Source: Pelagibacterales bacterium SAG-MED39 (GTDB lineage: Bacteria > Pseudomonadota > Alphaproteobacteria > Pelagibacterales > Pelagibacteraceae). Taken from it: 42,694 nucleotides of DNA. Position 1 is the stretch's first letter. Each line of letters opens with the position of its first letter. The notes under the pieces were generated by a model, which ran no database searches, had not been told where the DNA came from, and saw only the letters and a list, made by a program, of their open reading frames with translations. Position numbers and translations under genes: made by a program. The stretch is taken from positions 1 to 42,694 of the forward strand of contig JACWEI010000008.1 of the NCBI GenBank assembly GCA_014653625.1. Reading direction: 5' to 3'. Shown piece by piece: positions 15,821 to 23,642 of the stretch.

Positions 15821-16729
15821 ATGTATAATTTTAATAATTTGACAATTGTAATAGTTACTTTTTTAACAGACAAAAAAACCCTTTTAAATTGTCTAAACTC
15901 AATTGATAACAAGGTAAAAGTAATTATAGTTGAAAATTCATCAAAATTTAAAGATCGACACTTTTTTATTAATAAATTTAGCAATTTACAAATTTTTTGT
16001 ACTGGAAAAAACTTAGGTTATGGAGGAGGAAATAATTATGGGTTGCAAAAAGTTAAAACTGATTATGGAATGATACTAAATCCTGATACAACCTTAGATA
16101 AATCTTTTTTTAGAAACATTAATCCTTTATTAAATAATAAAAGTTTTTCTCTTATAGGATGTGAGCTAATTGATAATAGCACTTATATGACTGGCGGTTT
16201 TTTTAATGAGAAAAAAAATGAAACTTTTAGAAGAGAATTTTTAACAAATGAGAGAAAAAATTTAACAAAGGTTGATTGGATAGTTGGATGCTCAATTTTA
16301 TTAAATTTAAGAAAGATTAAAAAGAAAAAAATATTTGATGAAAATTTCTTCCTTTATTTTGAAGAATTTGATTTTTGTCAGTTATTAAAAAAAGAAAATC
16401 ATCAAGTCTATATTTGTAAATCTTTAAAGATACACCACCTAGGATTTAAAAGCTCAACATTAAAAGTTAATGATTTTAAGGGAGAAGCAGAAAAACTAAG
16501 AAATTGGCATTGGATGTGGTCACAATTCTATTATTATAAAAAAAATTATGGCTTTATAAGTGCTTTTTTGAAACTAATAGGAAAATTATTTAAATCTTTA
16601 TCAAAAACTTTTATCTATCAAATTATTTTTGATCAAAGAAATAAAAATAAATATCTTTATCGTTCATTAGGATTAATGTCTTCGATGTTTGGATTTAAAT
16701 CTTCTTATAGGGGTAAATTTTTTAATTAG
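15821..16729 (+). CDS. GT2-family glycosyltransferase (rhamnosyltransferase-like)
   Basis: 302 residues. GT-A fold motifs: LTIVIVTFLTDKKTLLNCL at the start, VIIVENSS, GKNLGYGGGNNYG and the metal-site region LNPDTTLD. VDWIVGCSILLNLRKI and FLYFEEFDFCQLLKK match the acceptor half of WbbL-like rhamnosyltransferases. It probably transfers a deoxysugar during surface glycan assembly at the inner membrane. It is divergent from rfbB, which would help make such a donor. Its stop shares TTAG (16726-16729) with convergent apt. Confidence 0.85.
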   Translation: MYNFNNLTIVIVTFLTDKKTLLNCLNSIDNKVKVIIVENSSKFKDRHFFINKFSNLQIFCTGKNLGYGGGNNYGLQKVKTDYGMILNPDTTLDKSFFRNINPLLNNKSFSLIGCELIDNSTYMTGGFFNEKKNETFRREFLTNERKNLTKVDWIVGCSILLNLRKIKKKKIFDENFFLYFEEFDFCQLLKKENHQVYICKSLKIHHLGFKSSTLKVNDFKGEAEKLRNWHWMWSQFYYYKKNYGFISAFLKLIGKLFKSLSKTFIYQIIFDQRNKNKYLYRSLGLMSSMFGFKSSYRGKFFN

Positions 16730-17253
16730 TGTCCTGGAAATTCAATTAAATTTTCAACTTTATAACCTTTTTTAATTAAATTATCTGAACCTTTGAGATC
16801 AAAAAGGTTAATAACAAAAATAAAACAAGCAACATTTCCACCTGACATCTTGACCAATTTAGCGGCTGCTTCAGCTGTGCCGCCTGTAGCTATTAAATCA
16901 TCAATAATCAAAACTTTATCATCTTTATTAATAGAGTCTTTGTGAACTTCTATTGTTGCAGTACCATATTCAAGTTCAAAATCAATTGAGTGTACTTCAG
17001 CTGGTAATTTATTTTTTTTTCTTAACATTATAAAAGGCTTTTTAAGCAGATAAGACACTGCAGATGCAAAAACAAAACCTCTTGATTCTATTGCAGCAAT
17101 TTTATCAAATTCAAAATTTTCAGATTTATTTATAATTTGATCAATTGTTTCTTTAAAAGCTTTCTCATCTTTGATTAAGGTTGTTATATCTCTGAACAAA
17201 ATACCTTTTTTTGGGTAATCTTGAATTGATCTAATATGTTCTTTTAAATTCAT
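16726..17253 (-). CDS. apt: adenine phosphoribosyltransferase
   Basis: 175 residues, typical length. The PRPP-binding signature VLIIDDLIATGGTAEAAAKL is intact, preceded by AAIESRGFVFASAVSYLL and MLRKKNKLP. It makes AMP from adenine and PRPP. It is divergent from mtnP with only 41 bases between the starts; MtnP releases adenine from methylthioadenosine, so the two probably share a bidirectional promoter and a pathway. Confidence 0.96.
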   Translation of the reverse strand: MNLKEHIRSIQDYPKKGILFRDITTLIKDEKAFKETIDQIINKSENFEFDKIAAIESRGFVFASAVSYLLKKPFIMLRKKNKLPAEVHSIDFELEYGTATIEVHKDSINKDDKVLIIDDLIATGGTAEAAAKLVKMSGGNVACFIFVINLFDLKGSDNLIKKGYKVENLIEFPGH

Positions 17254-17294
17254 AATAGTTATTTATAAATATATTGATAAATTAATTTTTTAAC

Positions 17295-18167
17295 ATGACA
17301 ATAAATAAATTAGCTATAATTGGTGGGAGTGGTCTTTATGATGTGGAAGAATTTAAAGACCGTGAGTTATTGGATATCAACACTCCATGGGGAAAACCTT
17401 CTGATCAAATTCTAAAAACTAAATTTAATAATAAAGAAGTATTTTTTTTACCTAGGCATGGAAGAGGTCACTATATTTCACCAACAAATATAAATTTTAG
17501 AGCAAATATTGATGCTCTAAAACAATTGGGTGTCACAGATATTATTTCAGTTTCAGCTGTTGGTTCTTTAAAGGAAGATTTACCACCTGGTAAATTTGTA
17601 ATTGTAGATCAGTTTATTGACAGAACTTTTGCTAGAAAAAAAACATTTTTTGATGAAGAAATAGTAGCTCATGTTTCAATGGCCCATCCAACAACGGTAG
17701 GTTTAATGAATGCTTGTGAGGAGGCAATTAAAAAAGAAAAAATAGAATATCAAAGAGGAGGAACTTATGTTGTTATGGAAGGCCCTCAATTTTCTACATT
17801 AGCTGAGTCAAATTTATATAGATCTTGGAAAGCGGATGTAATTGGAATGACTAATATGCCAGAAGCAAAGTTAGCCAGAGAAGCTGAAATAAGATATGCA
17901 TCTGTTTCAATGGTAACAGATTATGATTGTTGGCACCCTGATCATGAAAATGTAGACGTTCAACAAGTTGTTAAAGTTCTTTTAGGAAATGCAGCTAAAG
18001 CAAAGAACATGATAAAAAATTTAATAGAAAATTTTGAAAGTCATATTGATCCAAAAGATCCAACTAATAATTGTTTAGATGTTGCAATAATAACTGCTCC
18101 AGAAAAAAGAACAAAAAAGACCATTGATAAACTTAAAACAGTTGCAGGTAGAGTTTTAAATAAATGA
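17295..18167 (+). CDS. mtnP: S-methyl-5'-thioadenosine phosphorylase
   Basis: 290 residues of the purine nucleoside phosphorylase/MTAP family: IIGGSGLYDVEEF at the start, FFLPRHGRGHYISP, VVMEGPQFSTLAESNLYRSW and IGMTNMPEAKLAREAEI with VTDYDCWH following. It splits methylthioadenosine, the by-product of spermidine synthesis, into adenine and methylthioribose-1-phosphate. The four-base ATGA overlap with mtnA (18164-18167) indicates coupled translation. First gene of an operon running to the SpeDE fusion at 20929. Confidence 0.95.
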   Translation: MTINKLAIIGGSGLYDVEEFKDRELLDINTPWGKPSDQILKTKFNNKEVFFLPRHGRGHYISPTNINFRANIDALKQLGVTDIISVSAVGSLKEDLPPGKFVIVDQFIDRTFARKKTFFDEEIVAHVSMAHPTTVGLMNACEEAIKKEKIEYQRGGTYVVMEGPQFSTLAESNLYRSWKADVIGMTNMPEAKLAREAEIRYASVSMVTDYDCWHPDHENVDVQQVVKVLLGNAAKAKNMIKNLIENFESHIDPKDPTNNCLDVAIITAPEKRTKKTIDKLKTVAGRVLNK

Positions 18168-19234
18168 AAATTAAAGGTAAAGAATATCGTACAATTTGGT
18201 TTGAAAACAATATTGTTAAAATAATCGATCAAACAAAACTTCCACATCAATTTATTATAAAGGATCTAAAAACTATAAATGATGCAATAAATGCAATTAA
18301 AACAATGGAAGTTAGAGGTGCGCCTTTGATAGGAGCTACAGCCGCTTACGGATTAGTCTTAGCAATTTTAGAAAATAATGATCAATCGTTTTTAAAGAAA
18401 TCTTCAGAAAATTTAATAAGTTCAAGACCAACAGCTATAAATTTAAAATGGGCAGTAGATAGGATGATGAAAAAATTATCAGGCGTTAATAGTGATAAAA
18501 TTTTAGAAATAGCTCTTAATGAAGCAAAAGAAATTTGTGAAGAAGATATAAAATTTTGTGAAAATATTGGATTAAATGGTCTTAAAATAATTGAGGATAT
18601 TTATAATAAAAAAAAAGATACAGTTAATATATTAACCCATTGTAATGCAGGTTGGCTTGCAACAATAAATTGGGGGACTGCAACTTCTCCAATTTATCAT
18701 GCACACAAAAAAGGTATTCCAGTTCATGTTTGGGCAGATGAAACAAGACCAAGAAATCAAGGAGCTAATTTAACTTCATATGAATTAAATGAAGAAGGAA
18801 TAAAAAATACAATCATAGCAGATAATACAGGTGGTATTTTAATGCAAAGATGTGAAGTTGATATGTGTATTGTTGGAACAGATAGAACTTTATCTAATGG
18901 AGATGTTTGTAATAAAGTTGGAACTTATTTAAAAGCACTTGCAGCTCATGATAATAAAGTTCCTTTCTATGTAGCCCTTCCAAGCTCAACAATTGACTGG
19001 AATACAAAAGATCATAAAGATATTCCTATTGAAGAAAGAAATTCAGAGGAATTATCTCAAGTTGAAGGTTTAGATGAAAAGGGAAATATTAAGAAAATAC
19101 AAATCTATCCAAAAAAAAGTAAATCTATGAATTTAGCGTTTGATGTTACACCTGCAAAATATGTCACCGGATTAATAACTGAAAAGGGTATTTGTGATGC
19201 ATCAACAGAGGGATTGAGAAATTTATTTAAATGA
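18164..19234 (+). CDS. mtnA: methylthioribose-1-phosphate isomerase
   Basis: 356 residues of the eIF2B-like isomerase family. MEVRGAPLIGATAAYG, ILTHCNAGWLATINWGTA (with the catalytic Cys), ADETRPRNQGANLTSYEL and VGTDRTLSNGDVCNKVGTY (catalytic Asp) are all present. It converts methylthioribose-1-phosphate to methylthioribulose-1-phosphate. Overlaps mtnP and the following aldolase gene by four bases each, so three enzymes of one route are translated as a coupled set. Confidence 0.95.
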   Translation: MKIKGKEYRTIWFENNIVKIIDQTKLPHQFIIKDLKTINDAINAIKTMEVRGAPLIGATAAYGLVLAILENNDQSFLKKSSENLISSRPTAINLKWAVDRMMKKLSGVNSDKILEIALNEAKEICEEDIKFCENIGLNGLKIIEDIYNKKKDTVNILTHCNAGWLATINWGTATSPIYHAHKKGIPVHVWADETRPRNQGANLTSYELNEEGIKNTIIADNTGGILMQRCEVDMCIVGTDRTLSNGDVCNKVGTYLKALAAHDNKVPFYVALPSSTIDWNTKDHKDIPIEERNSEELSQVEGLDEKGNIKKIQIYPKKSKSMNLAFDVTPAKYVTGLITEKGICDASTEGLRNLFK

Positions 19235-19887
19235 AAAATTTAGATCAAAGAAATAAGATTATTGAATATTCTTTAAAACTAAATACTACAAATCTTTCAC
19301 CACTTAGATCAGGCAACATATCTATGCGATCTAAAGAAGCTGAAAAGGATGGGTATTTAATTACTCCTTCAGGAAAAAAATATGAATCATTAAAACCTGA
19401 AGATATTGTTTTTATGGGTCTTAATGAGGAAGAAAAAAAAAATGGATTAGAAAACAAACCCTCATCTGAATGGAGATTCCATCGAGATATTTATATTAAT
19501 AAAAAGAATGCAGAAGCCATCGTTCACGCTCATTCTCCACACGCAACAGCTGTATCTTCACATGGAAAATCAATACCACCATTTCATTATATGATTGCAC
19601 TTGCAGGAGGTGAAGACATAAAATGTGCTGAATATGCCACCTTTGGAACAGATGAGCTTTCTAGGAATATAATTGAAGCTTTAGAAAATAGGAGTGCTTG
19701 TCTAATGTCTAATCACGGCCAGGTTGCTTTTGGAAAAAATTTAGACCAAGCTTTTGAACTCGCACAAGAGATAGAAAACATTTGTCATCAATACACTATT
19801 GCTCTAAAGTTAGGGAAACCTAAAATTCTTTCATTTGAAGAAATGAAAAAAGTTTTAAAGAAGGCTAAAGATTATAAAAAAGGGTAA
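19231..19887 (+). CDS. class II aldolase, probably for methylthioribulose-1-phosphate
   Basis: 218 residues of the class II aldolase/adducin family. Zinc ligands are visible in AIVHAHSPHATAVS (His-x-His) and SNHGQVAFG (His), and the catalytic Glu in SSEWRFHRDIY. Relatives include fuculose-phosphate aldolase, MtnB dehydratase and the Ald2 enzyme of the DHAP shunt, which splits methylthioribulose-1-phosphate to DHAP and methylthioacetaldehyde. Because it overlaps mtnA by 4 bases and no other methionine-salvage genes (mtnC, mtnD, mtnK) are present here, I favour the Ald2-type aldolase role; MtnB-type dehydration remains possible. Confidence 0.85.
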   Translation: MKNLDQRNKIIEYSLKLNTTNLSPLRSGNISMRSKEAEKDGYLITPSGKKYESLKPEDIVFMGLNEEEKKNGLENKPSSEWRFHRDIYINKKNAEAIVHAHSPHATAVSSHGKSIPPFHYMIALAGGEDIKCAEYATFGTDELSRNIIEALENRSACLMSNHGQVAFGKNLDQAFELAQEIENICHQYTIALKLGKPKILSFEEMKKVLKKAKDYKKG

Positions 19888-19888
19888 G

Positions 19889-20929
19889 ATGATAAAAGTT
19901 GGGGAGCATATTACTTTAGATATAATTGGGACTACCAAAGAGTATGACCCGTCTGTCTATGAAAGAGTTATTAATCAGATAGCTAAAGCAGCAAACGTAA
20001 CGATATTAAATATTTCAAAATATAAATTTGAACCCCAGGGTTTTACAATCTTAGCTCTTTTAGCTGAAAGTCATATAAGTTTTCATACATTTCCTGAGCA
20101 TGGAATAATTAGTTTTGACTTTTTTACATGTGGAAAAATAAGTCCATCAGTAGCAATTGATATAATCAAAAAAGAATTTAAGCACAAAAGAATTGTTAAA
20201 AAAGAATTCAATAGAGATACAAAATCTCTTTATCATGATATTTATAGTTCACCAGGTTTACAAAAATCATATGTAGTTAATGATGTTTTAGAAGATTTTA
20301 AATCAAAAGTTGGACAACATATTGAAATATTAGATTTAGAACAATTTGGTAAATCATTATTTATTGATGGTGAAATACAAGTGGCCTCATCTGATGAACA
20401 TTTGTATAGTTCAACCTTTGTTGGTGCAGGTTTGAAATTGAACAAAAACAATGACAGGGCTGCTATTATAGGAGGTGGTGATGGTGGGGTTGCCAGAGAA
20501 TGTATTTCAAAAAAATTTAGTTTTATAGATTGGTTTGAATTAGATCCAGAAGTTGTTGAAGTATGCAACAATCATTTAGGAGAGATTGGGAAAAAATCGA
20601 CAGAAAAAAATTCAGTAAAATGTGTTTGGGGAGATGCTTTTCAAAGTATTAAATCTGTTGAGGATGATGCTTATGATCATATTTTTGTGGATCTTAATGA
20701 TGACCAATTTTGTATTGATTTAGCTTCAAAAAATATGGACTCATTGGTAAGAATTTTAAAACCAAAAGGTGTAATAACTGCGCAAGTAGGAAGTCTAGAT
20801 AAAAAACCCCACCAAGTTGAAAACTGGCTTAACGTATTCAACCATCATTTTGGTAATACCAATTTATCTAGAGTTTATATACCAAGTTTTGATTGTTCTT
20901 GGAATTTCTCTTCTTCGATAAATCACTAA
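19889..20929 (+). CDS. speDE: fused S-adenosylmethionine decarboxylase - spermidine synthase
   Basis: 346 residues with two domains. Residues 1-120 are a prokaryotic AdoMet decarboxylase: AESHISFHTFPEHG with the autocleavage pair Glu60-Ser61 (Ser becoming the pyruvoyl group), His66 and Cys81 in FFTCG. Residues 125-346 are a spermidine-synthase domain with AAIIGGGDGGVARECI (194-200 SAM loop) and WFELDPEVVEVC. The catalytic Asp region reads IFVDLNDDQF rather than the common D-S/L-T-D-P, and the gate-keeping block reads QVASSDEHLYSSTF, so the synthase half is divergent. It makes decarboxylated AdoMet, uses it for polyamine transfer, and releases MTA for the genes directly upstream. Confidence 0.9.
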   Translation: MIKVGEHITLDIIGTTKEYDPSVYERVINQIAKAANVTILNISKYKFEPQGFTILALLAESHISFHTFPEHGIISFDFFTCGKISPSVAIDIIKKEFKHKRIVKKEFNRDTKSLYHDIYSSPGLQKSYVVNDVLEDFKSKVGQHIEILDLEQFGKSLFIDGEIQVASSDEHLYSSTFVGAGLKLNKNNDRAAIIGGGDGGVARECISKKFSFIDWFELDPEVVEVCNNHLGEIGKKSTEKNSVKCVWGDAFQSIKSVEDDAYDHIFVDLNDDQFCIDLASKNMDSLVRILKPKGVITAQVGSLDKKPHQVENWLNVFNHHFGNTNLSRVYIPSFDCSWNFSSSINH

Positions 20930-20976
20930 TTTTATCTTTTTTAAATCTCTAATTTATGAAATACTAATTTTTTATT

Positions 20977-20983
20977 AAAGGAG
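20977..20983 (+). promoter_or_regulatory. strong Shine-Dalgarno site of the amino-acid binding-protein gene
   Basis: AAAGGAG at 20977-20983 with a 6-base spacer to ATG 20990. Most genes in this window have weak or no recognisable ribosome sites, so this near-perfect one suggests the binding protein is made in large amounts, in keeping with what is known of periplasmic binding proteins in SAR11. Confidence 0.7.
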
Positions 20984-20989
20984 ATCATA

Positions 20990-21817
20990 ATGAATATATT
21001 TAAAAAAACTATTTTTTCAGTTTTGCTTTCTTTATTAGTTATGGGAAATGTTTATGCTGACAAAATAAGAATTGGAACAGAAGGCGCTTATCCTCCATGG
21101 AATTCAAAAGATGAGTCAGGTAAATTGATCGGATTTGAAGTGGAGCTAGCTTACACTCTTTGTAGATATATTGGAGAACAATGTACAATAGTTGAGCAAG
21201 ATTGGGATGGAATGATACCAGCATTAATCATGAGAAAATTTGATGCGATAATGGCAGGTATGTCAATTACAGCTGAAAGACAAAAAGCGATTAGCTTTTC
21301 TCAAGGTTATGCAGATGAAGTTGCATCTTTAGCTGTTATGAAAGGCTCAAGTCTTGAAGGTTTAGATACTCCAGCAGGAATTAATTTAACTAAACCTAAC
21401 GCATCTGCAAAAAAAGCATTAAAAACTCTCACAGCAGCATTAGCAGGTAAAACGGTTTGTGTACAAACTGCTACAATTCACCAAAACTTTTTAGACTCTG
21501 GTGACGTGGGTAAAGTGAATGTGAGAACATATAAAACGCAAGATGAAGTTAACTTAGATTTAGCTTCAGGAAGATGTGATGCTGCACTAGCTGCTGCAGT
21601 AGCATTTAGCGATTATGCAGAAAAATCTGGGAAACAAGTAATTTTAACTGGACCAACTTTTTCAGGAGGTGCATTTGGTAACGGTGTTGGAGTCGGTATT
21701 AGAAAAGATGATACTGAGCTTTTAAAAAAGTTTAACAACGCAATTAATCAAGCGAGAAAGAACGGAGATATTAGTAGAATAGCTACTAAATGGTTCGGTT
21801 TCGACGCTTCTATGTAA
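20990..21817 (+). CDS. polar amino-acid ABC transporter substrate-binding protein
   Basis: 275 residues with a signal peptide (cut near NVYA-DKIRIG). SBP family 3: IRIGTEGAYPPWNSKDESGK, LIGFEVELAYTLCRYIG, QDWDGMIPALIMRKFDAIMA and the basic/aromatic contacts typical of the lysine-arginine-ornithine and octopine/nopaline group. Two Cys in CRYIGEQC may form the conserved disulfide. It would capture a basic amino acid or opine-like compound in the periplasm. Two permease genes follow after a strong hairpin; no ATPase gene is attached. Confidence 0.92.
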   Translation: MNIFKKTIFSVLLSLLVMGNVYADKIRIGTEGAYPPWNSKDESGKLIGFEVELAYTLCRYIGEQCTIVEQDWDGMIPALIMRKFDAIMAGMSITAERQKAISFSQGYADEVASLAVMKGSSLEGLDTPAGINLTKPNASAKKALKTLTAALAGKTVCVQTATIHQNFLDSGDVGKVNVRTYKTQDEVNLDLASGRCDAALAAAVAFSDYAEKSGKQVILTGPTFSGGAFGNGVGVGIRKDDTELLKKFNNAINQARKNGDISRIATKWFGFDASM

Positions 21818-21825
21818 TTAATTTT

Positions 21826-21859
21826 AGATTTGGCGACTATAATGTATAGTCGCCAATCT
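21826..21859 (+). promoter_or_regulatory. intercistronic hairpin between binding protein and permease genes
   Basis: Arm 21826-21841 pairs with arm 21845-21859 (TGGCGACTATA against TATAGTCGCCA and flanking AGAT/ATCT) around a 3-base loop, with a single bulged T. The helix is about 15 pairs, the most stable structure in this intergenic region. It ends two bases before the permease ATG at 21862, so it covers the normal ribosome site. No T tract follows. I infer mRNA stabilisation of the upstream gene and damping of permease translation, like REP-type elements in other transport operons. Confidence 0.8.
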
Positions 21860-21861
21860 GT

Positions 21862-22554
21862 ATGGAACTTCTAGCATTTGGAGACACTGGTTGGGGTGAC
21901 GAGTTATTTTACGCAACCCTAATGACAATCGCTGTTGCAATAACAGCTATGATTATTGGTTTTTTTTTCGCAATAATTTTTACTCCACTTAAATTATCAA
22001 AAAACAAATTTTTAAATTTAATAGCAAACTCCTACACCACAGTTATTCGTGGTGTTCCAGAATTATTAGTTATTTATCTATTTTTTTTTGGTGGCAGTGC
22101 AGCAATAATGTTTGTCGCTTCTATATTTGGATATGGTGAATATATTGAAATAAATGCTTTTATGACTGGCGCATTCTCAATAGGAATTATTTCAGGTGCA
22201 TACTCTACAGAAGTATTTAGGGGGGCCATTCAATCTATTGATAAAGGTCAATTTGAAGCTGCAAATGTTTTAGGATTAAGTAAATTTGGTAAATTTTTTA
22301 AGATTATACTTCCTCAAACCTTAAGATTGGCACTTCCAAATTTGAGCAATGTCTGGCAAATCACATTAAAGGATACATCTTTAATTTCTGTAACTGGGCT
22401 AGTTGAAATTATGAGACAATCTTATGTTGCTGCAGGCTCCACAAGAGATCCATTATTTTTTTATTCTTTTGCAGCTGTCTTATACTTACTGCTTACTTTT
22501 TTAAGCATGAAGTTAATTAACAGGTTAGAAGCAAAATATAGTAGGGGATATTAA
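21862..22554 (+). CDS. polar amino-acid ABC transporter permease (HisQ-type)
   Basis: 230 residues, five membrane segments. The ABC permease EAA-like loop is ANVLGLSKFGKFFKIILPQT with the following LRLALPNLSN, and the family motif YTTVIRGVPELLVIYLFFF sits in the first third. It pairs with the next permease to form the heteromeric channel of a HisQM-type importer. The start codon lies two bases after the hairpin. It overlaps the next gene by one base (TAATG). Confidence 0.92.
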   Translation: MELLAFGDTGWGDELFYATLMTIAVAITAMIIGFFFAIIFTPLKLSKNKFLNLIANSYTTVIRGVPELLVIYLFFFGGSAAIMFVASIFGYGEYIEINAFMTGAFSIGIISGAYSTEVFRGAIQSIDKGQFEAANVLGLSKFGKFFKIILPQTLRLALPNLSNVWQITLKDTSLISVTGLVEIMRQSYVAAGSTRDPLFFYSFAAVLYLLLTFLSMKLINRLEAKYSRGY

Positions 22555-23231
22555 TGGATTTTGAATTAATGATTAGTAGCTTTCCCAAATTACTTAATGC
22601 AGCAATAGTAACTCTAAAACTTTTATCAGTTTCTTTAATTATTGGATTATTTATCGGACTATTGTTTGCAATTTTAAGACTCAATAAAAATGTTTTTGTA
22701 AATAAATTTGCATATGGATATTCTTATTTGTTCAGGGGAACTCCTTTATTAGTTCAAATATTCATTATCTATTTTGGCTTAGGGCAAATAGAATATTTAA
22801 GATCTACATTTTTATGGGTTATTTTAAAGGAACCATATTGGTGTGCAATAATTGCTTTTGCATTGAATACAGGAGCATATACTTCAGAAATTTTAAGATC
22901 AGCATTTCAAACAATTAAACCTGGAATTATTGAAGCTGGAAAAAGTTTAGGAATCTCCAACAAAATAATTTTTTATAAAATTCAAATACCAATAGCTATT
23001 AGGCAATCTCTTCCTGCTTATGGTAATGAAATTATTTTAATGATGAAAGGTACATCTTTAGCAAGTACGGTTACCTTAATGGACCTAACTGGTGTTGCAA
23101 AATATATTATTTCGACTACCTTTAGACCTGTTGAAGTATTTATTGTAGCAGGTGGAATTTATCTATTTATGACTTTTGTCATTCACAATTTGATTAAATT
23201 TTTAGAAAAAAAGTATAGTTTTAATAGCTAG
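22554..23231 (+). CDS. polar amino-acid ABC transporter permease (HisM-type)
   Basis: 225 residues with five membrane segments. YLFRGTPLLVQIFIIYFGLG and the cytoplasmic EAA loop EAGKSLGISNKIIFYKIQIP are both typical of HisM/GlnP permeases. Translationally coupled to the HisQ-type gene by TAATG. The operon ends here without a HisP-type ATPase, which must be supplied from elsewhere. Its 3' end overlaps the convergent DUF6165 gene by 11 bases. Confidence 0.92.
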   Translation: MDFELMISSFPKLLNAAIVTLKLLSVSLIIGLFIGLLFAILRLNKNVFVNKFAYGYSYLFRGTPLLVQIFIIYFGLGQIEYLRSTFLWVILKEPYWCAIIAFALNTGAYTSEILRSAFQTIKPGIIEAGKSLGISNKIIFYKIQIPIAIRQSLPAYGNEIILMMKGTSLASTVTLMDLTGVAKYIISTTFRPVEVFIVAGGIYLFMTFVIHNLIKFLEKKYSFNS

Positions 23232-23610
23232 TATATTCTTTAATTTCTTTAATAGTGGAACCAGTAAGATTATTAATTTCTAACTTAATTTTAGCTCTAT
23301 CGTCATTTAAAAAATGAACGTCACGTGAAAGTTTGATAAATTTTTCACCAAAATCTTTATCTTTTTCACATTGTCTTTTATCATCTTCAATTTTCCACAG
23401 CCTTGTATTAATTTCTTTTAATGATTGAAACAGTTCACTAAGTTTTTCATTAGACTCTACATTGTTATCTAATTGATTTTTTAAAATTGAATGTTCATTT
23501 GTGATAAATTTTAGTTTCTGAGGGTCTTTAATCTTTTCAAGCTTAATTTCTAAAATTGAAATTTTATCTAAAAGTTCACCTATTGATACTTCAACTATAA
23601 TTTTATTCAT
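23221..23610 (-). CDS. DUF6165 family protein
   Basis: 129 residues, soluble and mostly helical. The pattern VSIGELLDKISILEIKLEKI, LKEINTRLWKIEDDKRQCE and HFLNDDRAKIKLEIN matches what I know of DUF6165, a family found next to lipopolysaccharide glycosyltransferases. It is divergent (32 bases) from a GT9 gene, as in other genomes. Function unknown; a role in surface-glycan synthesis is inferred from context. Confidence 0.75.
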   Translation of the reverse strand: MNKIIVEVSIGELLDKISILEIKLEKIKDPQKLKFITNEHSILKNQLDNNVESNEKLSELFQSLKEINTRLWKIEDDKRQCEKDKDFGEKFIKLSRDVHFLNDDRAKIKLEINNLTGSTIKEIKEYTSY

Positions 23611-23642
23611 AAAATAAAATACTATGTTATCTTGTTATAAAT

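Noticed and set aside
20242-20571. 109-residue minus-strand frame inside the SpeDE gene
   Set aside because: Fully antisense to a clearly coding, conserved sequence and without any recognisable motif.
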